Of a DNA stretch of 6,057 nucleotides, positions 4,443 through 6,057 are shown piece after piece; the stretch's first letter is position 1; each line of letters starts with the position of its first letter. The DNA comes from Bacteroidota bacterium (lineage in GTDB: Bacteria; Bacteroidota; Bacteroidia; Chitinophagales; Saprospiraceae), in contig JAKQGD010000353.1 in NCBI GenBank assembly GCA_029573365.1, positions 1 to 6,057 of the forward strand, in the 5' to 3' direction. The notes beneath the pieces are model-generated. The model saw only the letters and a program-made list of their open reading frames with translations. It was not told the DNA's origin and made no database searches. The position numbers and the translations under genes are program-made.

Positions 4443-5699
4443 ATGAAGTTCAACATAAAATATCTGTGGGCCCTCATACCTATTCTGATCGTAGGAGGTG
4501 TCTTGTATTATCTCAGCGATATCGTAACCTACATACTTCTGGCCTGGGTCATCAGCATGATAGGTAATCCTGTGGTTGCTTTTCTTCGCAAATATGTGGG
4601 CAGAAATGCAGCTGCTGTGCTGACCCTGAGTATGTTTATAGGGGTATTGGCTCTGGTGGTTTGGGTGTTTTTACCTCCCCTTGTAAATCAGGTCGAAAAC
4701 CTGTCAAAAGTTGACTACGGCAAGGCCTTTACCGCACTGGAGGAACCCATAAGGGACTGGGAAAAATGGCTGGTAAGCAAAAAGCTTATGCTCGCCACAG
4801 ACTCCACGCTGGTATCTGATTCCCAAAATGAAACAGCATCCAGCCAGGTCATAACCCACAGGATAGAACCCGATTCTACATCGGGTGACAGCCTGGCTCT
4901 GCAGCCCATTAATATACACATCCATCTGGATGCCAATGAAAACAATCAACCACAAAACGTCCGCGAAGCAGAAAGTACAGATGGCTTTTTTAAATTGCTA
5001 AAAGAAAACATGGTAAAATACCTGGACCCGGGAAAAATACAGGCTATATTTGGAAATACTCTAAATGCTTTTGGCAATCTGATGATTGGTATCTTTTCCA
5101 TATTTTTTATAGGTTTCTTTTTTCTCAGGGAGCAGGGACTTTTTGACAGCATGCTCACGTCCATGGTGCCCACCAGTTATGAACAGCAAACCAAGCAGGC
5201 CCTGGACGAAACTACTCGTCTGTTGATACGTTATTTTGCGGGCATACTGATACAAGTAACCATCATCACGGTCATCATTTCGTCAACGCTGGCCATTCTG
5301 GGCGTAAAAAATGCATTGCTTATAGGCTTTTTTGCAGGCATCCTTAATGTGATACCTTACGTCGGACCGATGATTGCCACAGCCCTGGCCTTGTTGATTA
5401 CACTTTCGTCAAATATAGAGCTCACCTTCTACGACGAAATGGTACCCCTGCTAATCAAGGTACTGATAGTGTTTGCGGTGACCAGACTGATTGATGATTT
5501 TATTTTACAGCCTAATATTTTTTCTAAAAGTGTCAAGGCTCATCCTCTGGAAATATTTATAATAGTCCTGGTTGGGGCCAAGATAGGAGGTGTTTTCGGC
5601 ATGATACTGGCGATTCCGTTTTACACGGCATTCAGGGTCATCGGCAAGGTTTTCCTTAGCGAATTTAAAGTGATTCAGAGGCTTACCAGAAATATGTAG
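4443..5699 (+). CDS. AI-2E family transporter (PF01594-type membrane protein)
   Basis: 418 residues, longer than the typical 340-370. The membrane segments I see are roughly 7-24, 27-47, 57-80, 206-228, 262-286, 288-322 (probably two), 334-354 and 368-398, i.e. about eight to nine. The family signature is clear in the C-terminal half: NVIPYVGPMI (302-311), LIDDFILQPNIFSKSVKAHP (349-368) and GGVFGMILAIPFYT (382-395). Family members are inner-membrane transporters; the name comes from a proposed autoinducer-2 exporter, but other members are Na+(Li+)/H+ antiporters, so the substrate cannot be assigned. The long loop between the third and fourth membrane segments contains a polar Ser/Thr/Asn/Gln-rich stretch (about 113-180) that accounts for the extra length. 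The gene begins 71 nt after the cytochrome gene and has its own promoter motif. The ATG at 4443 is chosen because it leads straight into the first membrane helix. Confidence 0.9.
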   Translation: MKFNIKYLWALIPILIVGGVLYYLSDIVTYILLAWVISMIGNPVVAFLRKYVGRNAAAVLTLSMFIGVLALVVWVFLPPLVNQVENLSKVDYGKAFTALEEPIRDWEKWLVSKKLMLATDSTLVSDSQNETASSQVITHRIEPDSTSGDSLALQPINIHIHLDANENNQPQNVREAESTDGFFKLLKENMVKYLDPGKIQAIFGNTLNAFGNLMIGIFSIFFIGFFFLREQGLFDSMLTSMVPTSYEQQTKQALDETTRLLIRYFAGILIQVTIITVIISSTLAILGVKNALLIGFFAGILNVIPYVGPMIATALALLITLSSNIELTFYDEMVPLLIKVLIVFAVTRLIDDFILQPNIFSKSVKAHPLEIFIIVLVGAKIGGVFGMILAIPFYTAFRVIGKVFLSEFKVIQRLTRNM

Positions 5700-5700
5700 G

Positions 5701-5719
5701 TTTGATTTTTTATATCAAA
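5701..5719 (+). terminator. Weak AT-rich hairpin just after the transporter stop
   Basis: TTTGAT (5701-5706) pairs with ATCAAA (5714-5719) around a 7-nt T-rich loop, starting 2 nt after the TAG. The stem is short and AT-rich, and no T-run follows, so it would be a poor intrinsic terminator. It is reported only because of its position. Confidence 0.25.
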
Positions 5720-5792
5720 GTTAAGCTCCTTGTTTTGTACCCGGGTTAAGCTTTTAAAACTATTTTACCGGGACTAAATCTTTATTACAACA

Positions 5793-5809
5793 CCCTTCCG
5801 CCTGAAGGG
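5793..5809. terminator. GC-rich hairpin between convergent genes
   Basis: CCCTTC (5793-5798) and GAAGGG (5804-5809) form a perfect 6-bp stem around the loop CGCCT. It lies 12 nt beyond the stop of the minus-strand MFS gene and about 94 nt beyond the AI-2E stop, a sensible place for a terminator. Neither strand has a following T-run, so it may instead be an mRNA 3'-end stabiliser or part of a dispersed repeat. Confidence 0.4.
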
Positions 5810-5820
5810 AGGCAGCAAGA

Positions 5821-6057
5821 CTAATACTCCATTTTCCTGAGTGACGGCACTTTGAGCCAAGCCGATGCTGTGACCAGCAATGTCATGCAACCACCAAAGA
5901 TGACGGAAGGCACTGTACCCATAAGTGAGGCTGCTACCCCGCTTTCGAATTGTCCCAATTCATTGGAGCTGTTTATAAAAATGGAACTGACCGCAGAAAC
6001 TCTGCCACGCATGTGGTCGGGCACCAGCAGCTGAAAAATTGTACCTCTGATGATGAC
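5821..6057 (-). CDS. MFS transporter, C-terminal fragment
   Basis: The last 78 residues of a gene that enters from the right edge on the minus strand and ends at the TAG at 5821-5823. The visible part starts VIIRGTIFQLLVPDHMRGRV. The PDHMRGRVSAV segment (visible residues 13-23) is the conserved cytoplasmic loop before a late membrane helix in the EntS-like 'MFS_3' type of major facilitator. It is followed by SSNELGQFESGVAASLMG (28-45), then a final hydrophobic helix, VIFGGCMTLLVTASAWL (49-65), and a short basic tail, LRKMEY. These proteins are inner-membrane exporters; the substrate cannot be told from the fragment. A GTG and an ATG inside the fragment are not its start, because the frame stays open to the window edge. 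It converges with the AI-2E gene. Confidence 0.85.
   Translation of the reverse strand, partial: VIIRGTIFQLLVPDHMRGRVSAVSSIFINSSNELGQFESGVAASLMGTVPSVIFGGCMTLLVTASAWLKVPSLRKMEY

Noticed and set aside
4443..5699. Quorum-sensing function implied by the AI-2E family name
   Set aside because: The family name does not establish autoinducer transport, and members with ion antiport activity are known; nothing in the window supports signalling.
5720..5752. Direct repeat GTTAAGCT at 5720-5727 and 5745-5752
   Set aside because: Only 8 bp in AT-rich spacer; not significant enough to suggest an attachment site or iteron.

Overview
The window looks like a piece of a Bacteroidota chromosome of moderate GC content. 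The evidence is: several copies of the Bacteroidota-type -7 promoter element (TAnnTTTG) just upstream of genes, little use of Shine-Dalgarno sequences at starts, lipoproteins with short LSAC/LLSC/LASC lipoboxes, and families that are common in that phylum (DUF4403, large VPS10/BNR-repeat proteins, SCO1 next to a small lipoprotein cytochrome c). No RNA gene, insertion sequence, prophage or CRISPR array is visible.

Layout, left to right. (1) 1-328, minus strand: the N-terminus of a secreted VPS10/BNR-repeat ('sortilin-like') protein, running off the left edge. (2) 329-497: a divergent promoter region holding a two-tier inverted repeat. (3) 498-1742, plus: a DUF4403-family protein that unusually lacks a signal peptide. 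(4) 1758-2801, minus: a 347-residue conserved hypothetical, convergent with the DUF4403 gene, whose motifs read as a divergent protein-kinase/aminoglycoside-phosphotransferase fold. (5) 2802-2971: a second divergent promoter region in which both leaders carry the same 15-nt sequence at nearly the same distance from the -7 element. (6) 2972-4371, plus: a tight three-gene operon encoding three consecutive lipoproteins, namely a small helical protein with a one-sided His/Met ladder, an SCO1/SenC copper chaperone, and a monohaem cytochrome c. (7) 4443-5699, plus: an AI-2E-family membrane transporter with its own promoter and a long polar insertion. (8) 5700-5820: a convergent intergenic region with hairpins. 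(9) 5821-6057, minus: the C-terminal end of an MFS transporter running off the right edge.

The clearest functional unit is the 2972-4371 operon. SCO proteins carry copper to, or reduce, the CuA site of cytochrome oxidase subunit II. The cytochrome c is a lipid-anchored electron carrier. The first gene's His/Met-lined helix makes a metal-handling, probably copper-related, role plausible, but this is inferred. The other genes look like separate housekeeping or envelope functions. The two best leads for something undescribed are the kinase-like protein at 1758-2801 and the His/Met-ladder lipoprotein at 2972-3361.
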